Assembly: GCA_036583965.1 (NCBI GenBank)
Contig: JAZBQD010000015.1
Span: forward strand, 72,714,330 to 72,778,329
DNA length: 64,000 nucleotides
Source of the DNA: Prunella strophiata
Taxonomy: Eukaryota > Chordata > Aves > Passeriformes > Prunellidae
Direction: 5' to 3'
The translations under genes were made by a program, and so were the position numbers. The notes under the pieces were generated by a model, which made no database searches, had not been told where the DNA came from, and saw only the letters and a list, made by a program, of their open reading frames with translations. Of the stretch, positions 39,725-53,400 are shown piece after piece (the stretch's first letter is position 1; each line of letters begins with the position of its first letter).

Positions 39725-40510
39725 AGCCAGTAATAGAGTCATAGAAGTTTATCAAGTTAATCATTCATTTTCTCTAGCTCCTTGGATTTCTCAAGGCAGG
39801 TTATGTTACTAAAAACTGAGGTGAGGAAGAACTTTGGTACCTCAGCTTTTCCTATGTCTCAGATCAACAGGATTTTTGACCCATTTAGCAACTTGTTCAT
39901 GCTTTCCCTAGTCTTCCTTTTGTTAGTTTTCTATATATATTAATTCTTTCTTGCTGCCTTTGCCATCTTTCACCAGATTCAACTCCAGGTGGGTGTTGGC
40001 TTTCCTAATTCTGTCTCTCCATACTCAAACAGTATCTTTACAGTCTATAATTTTTACTGCTTCCACCTTCTGTATTATTCCTTGCTATGTGTGAGTTTTG
40101 CTAGGAGCTCCTTGCTTATTCATGCAGGCCTTCTGGCAGTTTTTACTTTTGCTCATTGGAGTGGACTGCTCGTGAACCTGTAAGAGCCAATCCTTGAATT
40201 TTATGCAGTTACCTTGGACACTTCTTCCCTCCAGGGCTTTATCTCACATGACATTTTCCAGTGCATCCCTAATGAGGCCAGAATCTGCTCTCCTTAAGTC
40301 CAGTGCTTGCAATCTTGCTTTTTGCCCTCCCCTCTCTTGGCCAGGATTCTGAAATCTACTAACTCAAGGTCACTGCAGTTGAGGCTGCTTTCAACCTTCA
40401 CATCCCCAACTGGATCTTTGCTTATAAGCTGGAATTTTTAAAAATAGAGATCTGGTCCAAAAAGGTTAACATCTCCTCTAGGCTGGCAAACCAGAATATT
40501 CTGGTTTTGC
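39725..40510 (-). mobile_element. CR1 LINE internal fragment (ORF2 endonuclease C-terminus to pre-RT), minus strand
   Basis: Antisense CR1 ORF2. Left to right, I recognise reverse-complement blocks of the endonuclease-to-RT linker ('gattcaactccaggtgggtg', 'catgcaggccttctggca', 'ttccctccagggctttatc', 'ctctccttaagtccagtg'). Next comes the end of the endonuclease domain: 'aactcaaggtcactgcag' covers the conserved SDHE motif in reverse. Last is 'cacatccccaactgg'. The frame is destroyed by many stops. No CR1 3' end is attached, unlike the other copies, so deletion or later breakage must have removed it. The edges are approximate. Confidence 0.85.
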
Positions 40511-43500
40511 CCTTTTGTCCTCTAAACTGTATGCATTGTGAATGTCTATAACTATGCATATATTTTAAGCTCAGCCCACATTCCACTTTTATCATATCAA
40601 GTCCTACATAAAACCTGTTTTGTTACCTGTCAGACTCAGAGGTTTACTTCTCACTCTGGATTTGGGGGTTTTTCTGCATTAATTTTACAGAGTGCTTGTG
40701 CTTCATTATTACTCGTATGTTTCCACAGAGTGTAGAAGTTTACTCCCACAAGAAGTGACTATGTGGGATTACTTAGACAGCTTGTAAACAAAATATATCT
40801 ACTGATATACAATCTTAGATGTGGGTGTTCATATGTGGGGCAATGGAGTAGATCTACAGGAATTCATTGGACCAATACATTATTTTTGTTTTGTTGGAAA
40901 TTACTAACTTGGACAAAGCATTATTGAGATCTTTTGCTTAAAAAAAAAAAAAAAAAAAAAAAAGTCTTTAAAATGCTGAAGGTATTTTGTTTCATACTGA
41001 GTTTTCTACTCGGCAGTAAAAATTGTGATTCTTGTTACAATCACCTTATCAGTTATTAACAAGTAACATTTGTAAATTGGCCCTTCAAACATAATTTTTG
41101 TCTCCCATAAATCATTGATTAAATTTTTTTACTAATAAATGAAGGCTTTTATGTATAAAAGAAAAACCTTCAAATATCTAAATCCCAACTGATGAACTCC
41201 AGTGTTAATATATCTGTTTATGCTTGATTTCTATCATCCTGCAACATGCTCTGTTTTCTCAATAGACTTTAAGTGACCAGCATGACAGATGCTCTTAGAA
41301 GATGGTTCTCTTTGTTTTCAATAAAAAGGAATTACAAGCTTGCAAGTCCTTGTAAAGGAAAACTGGCTCAAGTTTCACGCTAAATGCTTTAACTAATACA
41401 TTACTTCCTGAAGAACCTGATAGGATAAATTAGTCTCTAATGGGACCATTTACAGAAACTATGAAAGCACCAGTTCTCACAAGGCTGAGAGAAATGCTGC
41501 TGTTGAAGTTTTTTCAAGGATATGTTACCATTACATAGCTGGACATGACACTGAGAGGCAAACAGTTCAACATGGTGTCTTTTCCAAGTCATAGAAGAGG
41601 AGTTTTTAGTTTTAAGATCATTAAAAGCCTCAGTTGTCTTCTAGATTAGCTACTCCTTAGTCTTAAACCTAACTGTGTTCTAATTTTACATTTAATTAGT
41701 TTTCAGTAATGTGAAACATTGATTTTATTTTCTTTGAGTATCAAGAGCAGAAACATCTGCTGAACAGAAGTTTCTTCTTTTTAATGCCATAATTGATAGA
41801 ACATTGCTATCCATCTTTTAAATATTAGAAATAAACTTTCAAGTACTTGCCCCTGGAGGGTTTTTAAAAGCCTGGTCTTGTGCATCTGTTAGCCTCACAG
41901 CTCTTTCTTTGTGTCTGCTTCTTGTTCTTGCTCTATTCTTCTGCTGCTGTGGGAGCTTTTTTTCTCCCTCCCTCTTTCTCTTTCTCTATTCACTGCTTTC
42001 CAGAAACTTCTCCCAGATGTACTTACTTGATGCCTCATGTATAAATTACTGTCCCTTCCCTGCAGAGAAATCTGTATGATCCAAGAAATCAAAACAGACA
42101 GCTCTTTTCTCTGTTGGTTGGCCATACATTTTTAACAAAACAGAACATATAATAGATGTACCATAAGTGAAAACAAACAAACGTGCACCAACATTAATAT
42201 CTAATAAGGATGCCTTTAAGAAGTAAGAGAATGCCTAATGACAAAAAGCTTGCACGCTAGAAAGCCACTCAGCTTTGTTAGCTAGAACTGGCAACAGCTA
42301 GCATAAAAGCCTGTTTATCTTGATTTTAAAAATAAAAAAAGTCTCTGAATTCTACTTTTAGCCCACATCTCTGGGTTCAATGTGTAATTATAAAGATTTG
42401 GTTGGGTTGTTTCCTTCAGGGTCCTGAGCCCATGTACTTATAATTGAAGGAAAATACACATTTCTTCCAAGATAGGCACCCTGAGAAATCTCCAATTGCC
42501 TAAGCCATGCAGTTGCCAAACTTCAGAATATAGCAAGTATCACTGAAAAAATTTTATTCTTAGATCCTTTGCACCAACTATTACTATGATAGCTATGCTC
42601 TACACTGAGAAACAAAAGAGAAAAAAATATAACTATAAAACATTACATTGTTTTTTACCTGGCCTCACTAGTACCACAGAAATGGATAAAAGTTCTTTTC
42701 ACACTCTGCCATGGCACAGAGTTCCCATGTACAAGTTCTGCCCAAAGAAATCTTGTCCAAAGATCTAAGGGATTTGATGCAGATAAGAATTAACATTGCC
42801 TCATATTTGTGCTGAAATGGAACCATGAAGAAATGCATATTCTACTTCAACATTTCACATGTTTATCGATGTTTTTTTGTCCCTCAGAAAAACTTTGAGG
42901 TAGTTTGAAAGACTCCTCTTGTGGAAAATCATCCTTAGGCAGTGTTCAGACTCATTCTTCAGCTCTGATTCTAGCTGTATCTCTCCTGCCTCCAATTATT
43001 AAATAAAAATAAATTCTTATAGCAGTTGATTTGTCTTTAGGACCCACAAGGTCCACATAGACATTACTGATAGCAAGAATGATAAATGTGTTCATAAGTC
43101 TTCTTCAGCCTTATTTTCTAGCACTGATATTCGAAATTCTGAGGGAAATATTAAAGAAAGATGATTTTGTATTAGTTGCCGAGCTCTCGCACTTCACTGA
43201 TCTGAGTATCTTTACTTCTGGACTAAAAGTATATTTTTAATGCATTATATGGAAGAATAAGGATCTTGATATGAATGCTCTCATTAAGAGTTCAGGGGCA
43301 GATCCATTAAAAAAAAAAATAAAAGAAAAGAGACAAATTCAATGTTTAAGAATGGTCTTAATAGTCTAAAAAAAAAAAAAAAAGAGTTCTATAATATCTA
43401 TGCTTAGATCTCAGCATAGCATAAATTCATCCAAAAGCTATTTTATTACACTGTCTTCAATTTTTTTATAACTTGCTCTCCCCATTTATTATTCAGGAAG

Positions 43501-46500
43501 GCTTTGCAGGATGAAGAGCTGTTTATAAAAGTGTAACCCATGGGTACAATTCCACTACCTGGGTCAGCACCACAGGCTCTCTGTGGGAATGCAAATCACT
43601 TACTAGGGCTTGAAATTTTTGTTTTGTTTTCAACCAAAACTGCTTAATGCGCCAGGGGATGTACTGTGATGCTACTTGTAGTAGTCAGAGGTTCTTTCAA
43701 ATGTTTTTGAGGTAGAGATTCTATCTAGGTTTGAATGTCCAGCCTTTCTGTCAAACTGAACGTAGCTATGCTGACTTGACCTTTTTGAGATTTTTTGCTG
43801 TTACTCACAGGGTCATGCAATTGTAAAGAACAGAGGTGGTTGTCCAAATCACAGAAAGCTGAAAAGGTCAAAGTAGCAATGCAGTCTTCACTGTTTCTCC
43901 AGGTATAAGATGTTGGAACTGTAGCCACATAACACTCAGGACTAGACTTGAAATATGCCTGGAAAATTACACTTGCAAACTCTTGGGTTTGATGGTGAGA
44001 CTAAAGAAAATGCTAAATCATAAAAATGCTGTTATTCTGAAAAGGTTCTTAAGATTTTGTTAAATATTTTTGATTCCTGACATGTCAAATTAAGGTTATA
44101 AGCAATGTTTCACTATAGATATTTTGGCCTTTTATATAGTTTTCCCACAGCTAAATCAAGCATTACATGTTTCCCAGATGATGTCTTGCAGCCTGTATTG
44201 TGCAAGACCTGTGAAAGAATCTTATTCTTCTTTAATCTACAATGCTACCATAAAATTAGGATGTATGATTTTGGGTTTTAATTTTTTTCACCTCCACATT
44301 ACAACAAGCCTTCCCATCCTTAGAAAGCTTTATTTAAAAATTCAATACTCTTGCAGCCTTATGTATTATTATTGACTAGTATACAGCAAGTAGAGCAATT
44401 ATTTTACATATTTGATATTCCATGATCTTGTATATAATGGCATATTATATGACCCTCACTGGCTACATAAACAATATCAGATGAACTACATTACATTTTT
44501 AGTGTTTCATTTGCACATGAATGAATTAATTCAATTTCTACAAAAATTTCCTAAAATCCTGAAAGAGGCAAAGAAACCTCACACATTGTAAATCAAACAA
44601 AGAATTTGCTCTTAGTTCAATTAAAATTTCAACAGCCTTATCATAATACAAAAGTTGATGCAGATCTCAGTACAATAATTTGAACACAGTCCAAATTTGT
44701 ACAGAAAAGTCATGCAAACTATTAATGTACAATTGGTTTAGGTACAGTTTTTATTATCTGCCCCTTTTTCCCCAGTTTTGTAACTGCCTTTCCATTGTCC
44801 CTCTGGGTCCTAAGTTTGACAACACCTGTCTTTCCCAAGAAGAAGAGAGGTGATGGCAGGGTTACAATCAGTCATCGTTTTCCCAAGTCCTCTACATGAA
44901 GATACGTCGGGTTCATAATGAGACATTTCCCTTCTTCAGTTTTGCATTTGTTTGGATTTATTCCTTATGTTATCTAATGTATTCTGCTTCCTTCTCTTTG
45001 ACTTCCAGCTAAAGTTCAATACCTCTGTGTAATAGTGTGCCCTGACTAATACAACATCTCACCCTTTGCTATGCAACTTAAAGCAGACCTTACCACATGA
45101 GGTATCTACAGAGCTAAGTTGAAGCAGGAAAGATGATAGTCCCTTGATTGTTAAAGCACCATTAAAAGCACCTTAAAACAGGCTCTGGACAACATAGACC
45201 TCATCATGTCCTGCAACTTTGCACCATCAGGTCAGTACAAAGCCTTTTACTAGGCTTTTACCATGAGAGTGGTAAAAGTTGTATCTATGAGTTTTAGGAA
45301 ATATGTACAGGGTTTTTTGAAGTTTTTTGTAAGGAAAAAAAAAAATAGTGTTGCATCTGAACTTTCACCAGAACAAAAGGACTTACCTGTTGTGCAATTA
45401 GACTTAATAAATAGGAAGATAGCTCCCCTTTCAATCTCCAGGAAAGTTAAACTTTTACTCCACTTTTTACACAATCTATGTGTGTGGCTATGATGTGATT
45501 TCCTCTGATATTATAATTATAATATAATAAGAGACTCATAGTTTATTAGAAAATTGGGTGATATTTTCTGTGTTGGGTGGAGGGGTAGCATCAGTTATCT
45601 TAAAACTTCTGTTTGCAGTATTATTCCATAGTCTTCTTTTCTACTGAAGGTCAGAGGCAGATTCACAAAATGAATTCACTCACCATTTTCCCAGCAACCA
45701 GGCTTTTAAGGAACTCTCTCAGGGTAAAACTCAAAAGTTCTACTTTTTCCCTTGCCTTTCTTGTTGTGTTATTTTTAGCTGTACAACAGGTACTGACTGT
45801 CATTCATTCAATCAAGACTGTTTTAACATATTGATAGACTTCTACTCCTTTTGCTGGGGAAGTTTAGTGAATCTGTCAAGACCAGTATCAGCACCGTGAT
45901 GGTTTTGAGAATTTTTTAAATTTATCTGCTTTATGCAATTGGTAGTTGTTCAACACTCACAGTCTAAATTAATTTATTGGAAGATGAAGAAATTTGAGAA
46001 AAGTAAATAGAACAAAAAGAGTATAGGTAAGATTTAAAAACCTCTTTCTCAATATAAAAACAGTGGGATAGCTCATAATTTTAATAATACATTAATTTTA
46101 AAATTGTAGAAAGCTCTCGTGTTGTTATGAACAAAAAATGAGAAGAAATTTATTCAAGGAATATATAGTTCACTTCTGTGCAAGTGAAAGCTGAATAGAA
46201 AAAGTTTCCCTTAAAATACTTTGGGCACTAGACTTTAAAGGTCTAATTATTTTGAGTTGAAATATCTGGCAAAATGAACAAAAGAGGAGGCAAAAAAAAA
46301 AAAAAAAAGTTACATTTTGACCAAATAAAAGTGCTAAGCTAGTTAGTAATATACATATGACACGTATGTATATTATATGGCATATATATATGACATTTCT
46401 GCCCCAACACACAACTACACAAGAATACTCAGAAAACTGTAATTATGGGAATATTATAGACAGGGGGGAAAAAACCCCCAAACATGACAAAGGCCTTAAG

Positions 46501-46839
46501 TCTCAATTATTTTTATGGAATGTATATTTGGATATATTTTGTTCTTCCTCTTGGGGCTTTCCTCAAATCTCTGTCAGAACATCAAGAATATTTCATCTCA
46601 GCTTTCATCTTGGTCTTAGTATTTACATATACATAAAAGAGGTATGATACTGGTGCTGGTGAAATTTGGTGTCATGAGTCTCACAGCAGGAGTACTGGGA
46701 TGAAGGGGTGGGCAGGGCAGGTGAGTTAGAGGTGTTGTACAATATGTAAGAGAGGTTTGATTATAGAGTTCTTACAGTTAGCACTGATATGGTGGAGAGA
46801 CTCTGGGTAAGTATTAGAGGGATGGAGAGCAAAGGAGAG
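40511..46839. other. Non-coding, mostly unique-looking sequence
   Basis: 6.3 kb without a recognisable transposon or gene. It has A runs at 40940-40963 (24 A), 43309-43319, 43368-43383 and 46292-46308. A small acceptor-ORF-donor structure lies on the minus strand at 42027-42059 (see findings). Confidence 0.5.
40940..40963. repeat. Poly-A run (24)
   Basis: Twenty-four consecutive A residues. No retrocopy is recognised upstream. Confidence 0.95.
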
Positions 46840-47592
46840 GTAGTAGGGGATATTTAATACTGATCACTCAGCCAGGATGCAAGCACTGATGAGTTATTTT
46901 ACAGCCAGTTTGGAGAAATTTCAGCATCAGTAGCTCTTGTCCCTGTGTGAAATTTTCAACTTCCCAGACACAACAGGAAATATCACACTGCTTTGATAAA
47001 CAGGTCTTGGAAATATTTCAGGCTTGTAGCAGGTAATTTCTTGTCTGAGGTAATTGAAGTACCAGCTAGAAAAGATGCCCTCTGAGATTTTCTGCCTGTG
47101 AATAAGGGGGTACGTGATGGTAGGTGCCTGTCTTAGCCAGAGTGATCATGAAATGCTTGAGTCTAAAATTTTCAGTGCAATGAGAAAAAAAAAGACAAAA
47201 GAATTACTATTCTGGACTTCATGAGAGCAAATCTTAAGCTGTTCAAAGAGCTGTATAGGAGAGTACTCTGGGCATCTGCATTCGAGGGCTTAGGAGCCCA
47301 CAAATGTTGGTCAATATCACAGAACAACCTGTGAGAAGAGTAATGAGCCAGTAATTCCCCTGTGTCCTAAGCAAGTAGGAAAGAAGACCAGTTTGTCTGA
47401 ACATGGAGATCAAGAGTAAAATAAACTGTATGATCTCTGGAAGTGAGGTCAAACTTTGCAGGAAGAACACAGAGCTGTACTTCATATATGCAGACAGAAG
47501 ACAAAAAAAGGACAAAGTTCAAGTACAATCAAAACTGTATAATTTTTTTTCAGAAAACAAGAAGAGCTTTTTAAAATACATTAATACTTTCT
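46840..47592 (+). mobile_element. CR1 LINE internal fragment (ORF2 endonuclease to pre-RT), plus strand
   Basis: Degraded plus-strand CR1 ORF2. In broken frames I see an 'NFQLPRHNRKYHTA' block near 46950 (equivalent of the family's phosphohydrolase 'GDFN' region). 'EVPARKDAL' follows near 47065, a 'SDHE'-equivalent around 47140 ('agtgatcatgaaatg'), 'DFMRANLKLFKEL' near 47215 and 'ENKKSFLKYINT' near 47555. This is the ORF2 stretch from endonuclease to the start of RT. It is covered with stops and lacks both ends of the element, finishing at an A/C-rich tract. The left edge is uncertain by about 50-100 bp. Confidence 0.78.
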
Positions 47593-47723
47593 TAAAAAAG
47601 AAAAACAAAAAACAACAACAACAAAAAAAAAACCAAAACAAAACAAAGCAGAAAAAAAAAAAACCTGAAAAAACCCCCAACAACAACAACAAAAAAGGCA
47701 AAACAAACAAACAAACAAACAAC
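47593..47723. repeat. A/C-rich low-complexity tract
   Basis: A runs with CAA, AAAC and CAAA units, ending in (AAAC)n at about 47700-47721. It directly follows the CR1 fragment, where the RT coding region would be expected. Confidence 0.92.
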
Positions 47724-50095
47724 CTCAGAAAAATCTTTTTAGCTGTTTCAGTTTCCCAGGGATATGCTTATATTAATTATTGTCTATGTTAGCTGATACA
47801 GGATGTGTTCTTTTATAACAGCCGGTATTATCCACAGAATTTTAAAGAAGGGAAAATTTATTGTTAATTTAAGTTTTTTATCTGCTTCACTCTTAGGAAC
47901 AACATGGAGGAGGGATGGCTAAACATGTTCTTGTCTTCTCTTATGGTAATGTAATTACATTAAATCTTACAACCATTGCCTTTTGATTGCAAAATTAAAG
48001 ATGCTTATGGGTACATATGCTGTAATAAAGCTATTCTCAAATTACACTAATAAAAAAATATCTGGGGGGAGATTCCAGTACTCAGTCTTCAGACAGTGCA
48101 GTATTGAGCTTATCAAATAAAAAAATCATTGCCTTACTGTATTATTCAGACATTTTTCACTGAAGATCCATACTTACATTAGTGGAAAGGATAGCTCTCC
48201 ATAGAAAATGAACTAGAAATTTGCTTTATAAGAAACTCTGTTTATCACAAACTTTGGACCATTTGTTACAAAAAAGTGCAAGTGAATGAATCAATCCATG
48301 GCCCACTCTCTTTGATTATAGTTTTTTCCTATACTGAATGATGGATTCCTTGAGGTAACTACTTTCTGTATGTCTCTAAAATCTATATTTATATCTCTGT
48401 TTTTATTCAGAGATATATATTGCCTCTTGGTCTCTGCGTTGTGGTGATTTTTTCTTTGTTTTGTTTGTTTTGTTTGTTTGTTTTGAGCAAGTAAAGTTTT
48501 GTGAGAACTTATGTTCAAAATTTGTGGAGACTTCAGATCTCTCAAAAGATAAGTGGTTTTGAAGTTTCTCCAAAGAACAGGTGACCTGAACTGTAAGTGA
48601 AAAGGAAATAGTTGAGAAATAAATATTCTGGATGAGGAAAGGGTGATGACTTTTTGTATTTAAGAAATGGCTGTAATTTTTAACATGCATGAACAGTCTG
48701 GGTAACAAATCAGCAGAAGCAGATCTGCATACAACCTTTTTTTTGAGATGTCTGTGCTCTGCTACAGCTGAGATCTTGATGGTATTACAAGCTTTTAAAA
48801 TTTCTTCATTTGAAACAGAAACACTTAATTTTTTATGCTTCTTGTCCTGAATTCTGTTTGTATCACAGAAATTCCAAACTAAAAAGTCCTTTGCACTTTA
48901 CCTCTGAGTCTGCTTCATATCTCCTCTAATTAACAAGAAGAAGAAGAAAAACCAGCTTAATCACCAATTTTAACTCTTTTTTCCTAAATAATAAAATTAG
49001 AATGATGATTACAAAGACTTGGCAAAGTGAAAAATTAGAAAGAAACTGATTCAATTCAAGGAAATAAACAAACAAAGACTTTCAAGAAATTCCTAAACAA
49101 ATCAGCATTTTTGTGGAATGAAAAGACATAAATTTAAATAGAAATAATTAATTTCATAGTATGCCATTGAGACTGTCAGAGTAGTATTCACTGGTATTTA
49201 TGAGACAAAACTGAGAATGAGAACAAAATTGAGAAATAAGATTGAATGGGAATATTTTTTTCCCTTCGAGTTAATGCAGCATAATGATTTTGTTGGGCTT
49301 ATAATTATCAGCATTTTTGTTTGACCTGAGCAAACTTTTCCAGTGAACTACAGAAATAGATAGGTAATTAATACTAAGTAAAGCCTTGCTCTACTGAAAT
49401 GCTTCCTTCTCTTTTAATCCCTCTTGGAAATACTTCATTGGAAACATATTTTGTTTCTTCTGTTGTAATATCTTCTGAATCTCTCAGGTGTTGATTTATC
49501 AGTATATAATTTGTCTTCTGTTCCTGAGCTCTTTTAGGTACAGAGTATGTCTCTAGTTGTAAAACATTGTATGAATCTATCAATGATTAATAGCAATAAT
49601 ACAGCTGAGTAAATAGTGATGACTTTTTTGAGATTGGAAAATGCTGCTGCTTTATTAGAGAACAAAATTAAAAATAAACATTCTGGTGTAACTGCACCGA
49701 CTTTGGAGACAGTTTGCATGAAGGTCACCAGTGTTTGTCTGCCTTGCCATTTTGAAGAACACTGCACTTCCCCTCATTCTCTTTATGCTTGTTTCAACAT
49801 GGTCATCTGTTCTGTTATCCTCTTTCCAAACTTTGTATAAACAGGACTTTTGTTCCTGACAGGCCATTATAAGCCCTTACTTTAAAGCAAAGTAGGGAGA
49901 AATATGAGCAAAAGAGAAGGGGGAAAACCACTGGAAACAAGGTTGGAGTAAAGCCTCTGTATAATATCAGATATTACCAAGTCCCAACATTTTTTTTCTC
50001 TTTTACAGCAAAATTCCCATTTTTGTAAGGGTCCAACACTCAAGCTTAATAGTTTCTGCTTCTTTAAGCCTCTGTTATGATGTCTTGCAGAGGGA
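47724..50095. other. Non-coding unique-looking sequence
   Basis: No gene or transposon recognised. A small (GTTT)n tract lies at 48454-48485. The open frames have no domain signatures. Confidence 0.5.
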
Positions 50096-50131
50096 ATTGA
50101 CCCAGCAATGCCAAGCCCACCACTAAACCCT
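50096..50131 (-). mobile_element. Short inverted piece of a CR1 3' region (tentative)
   Basis: The reverse complement of this ~35-bp segment ('tttagtggtgggcttggc' and following) closely resembles the 3' UTR of the same CR1 type that begins a few bases downstream on the plus strand. It does not continue into the CR1 terminus. It may be the remnant of a second copy or of a rearrangement. Confidence 0.45.
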
Positions 50132-50470
50132 AATGTTCTCCACAACTACCTGAAAGGAGGTTGTAGTCAGGTGGGAGTCAGTCTCTTCTCCAAAGTAACA
50201 CATGACAGGAGAAGAGGAAATGGCATCAAATGGCTCCAAAGGAGGTTTAGATTAGATATCAGGAAAAGTTTCTTAATGGAAAAGGTTGTCGAGCATTGAA
50301 ACAGGCTACCCAAAGAGAAGTGGTGGAGCCAGCATCCAAGGAAGCAAAAAAAACCAACTGTGGACATGACACTTGAGTACATGGTTTAGTGGTGAACATG
50401 GAGGTCATACTAGGCTGATGGTTGGACTTGATCCGACAGATCTTTTCCAATGTTAACAATGCTATGATAT
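50132..50470 (+). mobile_element. CR1 LINE 3' end, plus strand
   Basis: CR1 tail of the type with 'actacctgaaaggaggttg', 'gtcagtctcttctcc', 'aggtttagattagatatcag', 'gaaacaggctacccaaag', 'gtacatggtttagtgg' and 'ggttggacttgatccgac' in order, ending at about 50470 ('atgctatgat'). This pattern differs from the tails at 57.5 kb and 62.2 kb, so a different CR1 subfamily is likely. An A-rich insertion of a few bases interrupts it near 50346. 5'-truncated; no intact coding sequence. Confidence 0.92.
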
Positions 50471-53400
50471 ATTTACCTGAATTTTCCCAGACCATACCTT
50501 TCAGATTTCTCTGTCAAGGTAGTTATTCTTTCAGAGGGAAAATCTTGGCACAACTGAAAATTAGTTTAGAGCAGAGAACAGGATGAAGTGTCTTTCAAGT
50601 AAAAGGAGGTCATCCTAAGCAGTGCACAGGAGCTTTGGCTGGCAGATGTAATGTTAAACATATTAAATATTATTAGGAAAGAGAGAGACTACTGAAGTAG
50701 TTTTCATAAAGACATTATACTAATTAAGATGGTAAAAAAGGGTTAATTTTTAAGAATCCCAAAAGTTCATTTAAGAGACTGTGTTTTTGGACAGTAAAAT
50801 GGTAAGTGATATTTTGTATCAATAAAGGTCAAGTCATGCACATCAAGGGGGTAATATTACTAATTCATTTATAAAATTATTCTCTCTGAGTTTATCATTC
50901 TCACAGAAGAGTGAGATCTAGGGCTATAATAGAAAGGCCTATTATACAAGGATAATAATCAGCAGCAATTCAAAGCATACATTATAAGTTATTGGAAAAT
51001 AAATATAGAATAAATCTAAAGAATATTGTTACACTACTGTACTAATTCAAATTTTGAATGCACCTTAATTACAGAGGCTAGTTGTGTTTCTCTGAGTCAA
51101 AACTGATCTTGAGGGCTGGAAAGAATATGGAGATTTAACAGCTGTGAATCTATAGTACCTTCAAGCTCATGCTGTGTAGTTGAGCATTGATGGTTGTGGT
51201 CCTTGATCAGGTTTGAGGGAAACGTGAAGCAGAGTGAGCATCATCTTTCTTCCCCATCCTTTCTCATTTAATGTTGACCTTTCTATAGTCCTGTCCCCTT
51301 TCACAAAATAAGGATGTGATCTCATCAGGTCCCCATAGAGACTACCTTCATTTTAAGACAAAGGCTTCTTTTGTGTCCATCAGATATGTTTCCAGCTGCT
51401 TCTAGAGGAGGACTTCTATTTCACAAGGTGTGTCTCACATCTCCTCTACATCCTTTGGTCTTATCTTGCAAATTTTTGCTACACTCACATGTTATTCTGT
51501 ACCCTGTATGTGAAACTGTACCACATACCTCTATTTAGCTTTTGTTATACTTTGTCACCATTTATCTATTTCAGTATGTTATTTTTAGGCCTTCAAGAAA
51601 AAGTAAATCTTGTTTACATCCTGCCAAGTACATTTTGAATGTATGGGTATAACAAGCCTCTATATTGGCTGTACAAGTAAGTCCTGGATTCCTGAACTAG
51701 CACATTGTCCTGTACAAGAAAAGAAGCTGGTAAATCTTGTGACTTAGTAACTCATACAAGGTGGAAAGCTAATCCTCAAGGAAGACAGAAGAAACCCCAA
51801 AGGAAGAGAACAAAGAGTAGATGAAATCCTCACCACCTGATGATAGCTCAGGATATTCAGCAGTGAGATGCCCAAGAACAAAATTTTTCTCTTTCATCTT
51901 TCATACTGCTAGGTTGAAAATATAGTTTCTGGTGAAAAAAATAAACTGAAATTATTTCATTATTTGATTGTATAAGAGTCTTGATAAGAGTTGAGAGAAT
52001 TAGCTTGTAGCAACTGTGAGTTTAAGGCCCTATTCCACCATTTTTTGTTCACTTTGTTTATGGTTTCAAAAGCTGAAGGAATTGAATATTTTTCTTGCAC
52101 AAAATCCTGCATTACATCTCAGTTTGGGCAATCTTTGTATTCTCAGCAAATTTTTTATCAAGCCTGAATGTGACGAAGTAATGGGAGGAGAAATTGAATC
52201 TATTTGCAAATACTTGTCCACAAGCTGAAACTACCAATGCACTTCCCAAGACTTTTGCTAAACATAAAATAGATACCTATCTCAAAAGTAAACTGTTTCC
52301 ACTGATAGAGGAATTTAGAGGAATTATTGGAGGACAAAACCACATTTGTCACAAAGTTACATAATAGCAAGTTTTGATTTTCTTTGTTACCAGGTGTGAG
52401 CCAGTAGTTTATATTTCTCACCCTAGTGTCAATTAGCAGCCTATAGAAGAGTATTTAAGCATCAGCTCTCTTATTAACTTCTACTGTGATAACACAGACT
52501 GGAAGAGATGTGGTAAAAGGTGTTGAATATAACTTATATAATCTTATACTCATAAGAACACAATTTTAAGTAGAAGGATGTTCTCTGAATTAATGAGATT
52601 AAAACCAGATTAAATTTTAATGTACTGATTAACAGAGGAAAATACCAGATGCCATGTTTAGTGACTGTTATTAAGCTTGATAATTTAAAAATATCTTTTA
52701 TGTTACAACTGAGATGGCTCATTGATTAATTTTCATTCATCAGTCAAAAAATCAATTCTGCTTATTTTGATAGTTCTGTACTCAGAATTATTATAAAACA
52801 GCAAAAGCTTTCCATTATACTTCACAATAAGACCTGCCAGCTCATTTTTGTGCAACAGTTAATAGTTGCATGCTTAGGTGCTCAGTGGGGTTGGCTCCAA
52901 ACCCAAGCCCCAAATGTATTTCAGGTTGAGAGCTTGAAACTGGGGTTAAATGTGGGATAGACACATCAGGCTGATGCTTCTATCACTATCTTTAATCACC
53001 ATATATTATTTCTTTAGATGGCTCACTAACTCTGGTGTGCAGAGATAGAGCTCTCTGTACTTCTTTAGGGGATGGACCAGAGGAAACTGGACCAATGATA
53101 TTGAGCATCTTCCAAACAATGGCTGTAGCAAACAGAGTTAAGAGAAAATCTGGAGGTGCATCCTTTCCTTATCTCCTAAGCTGGAGATTTTTTGTGCAGC
53201 TAATTGGATCATGACAGAGCCACCAGCATATCATTCCTCAATGTATCTACTTGTGCCCTAAGTCAGAAGTATAAGTTGTCTGAGGACAATAGAACAGCTT
53301 AGTACTCTTGGTTGACCAAAAAGAACTTAAGATGTTCCACTGATGATGATTCCATTGAATAATTTATGGACTTACACGCTGGGTAAGATTACTTATTAGA

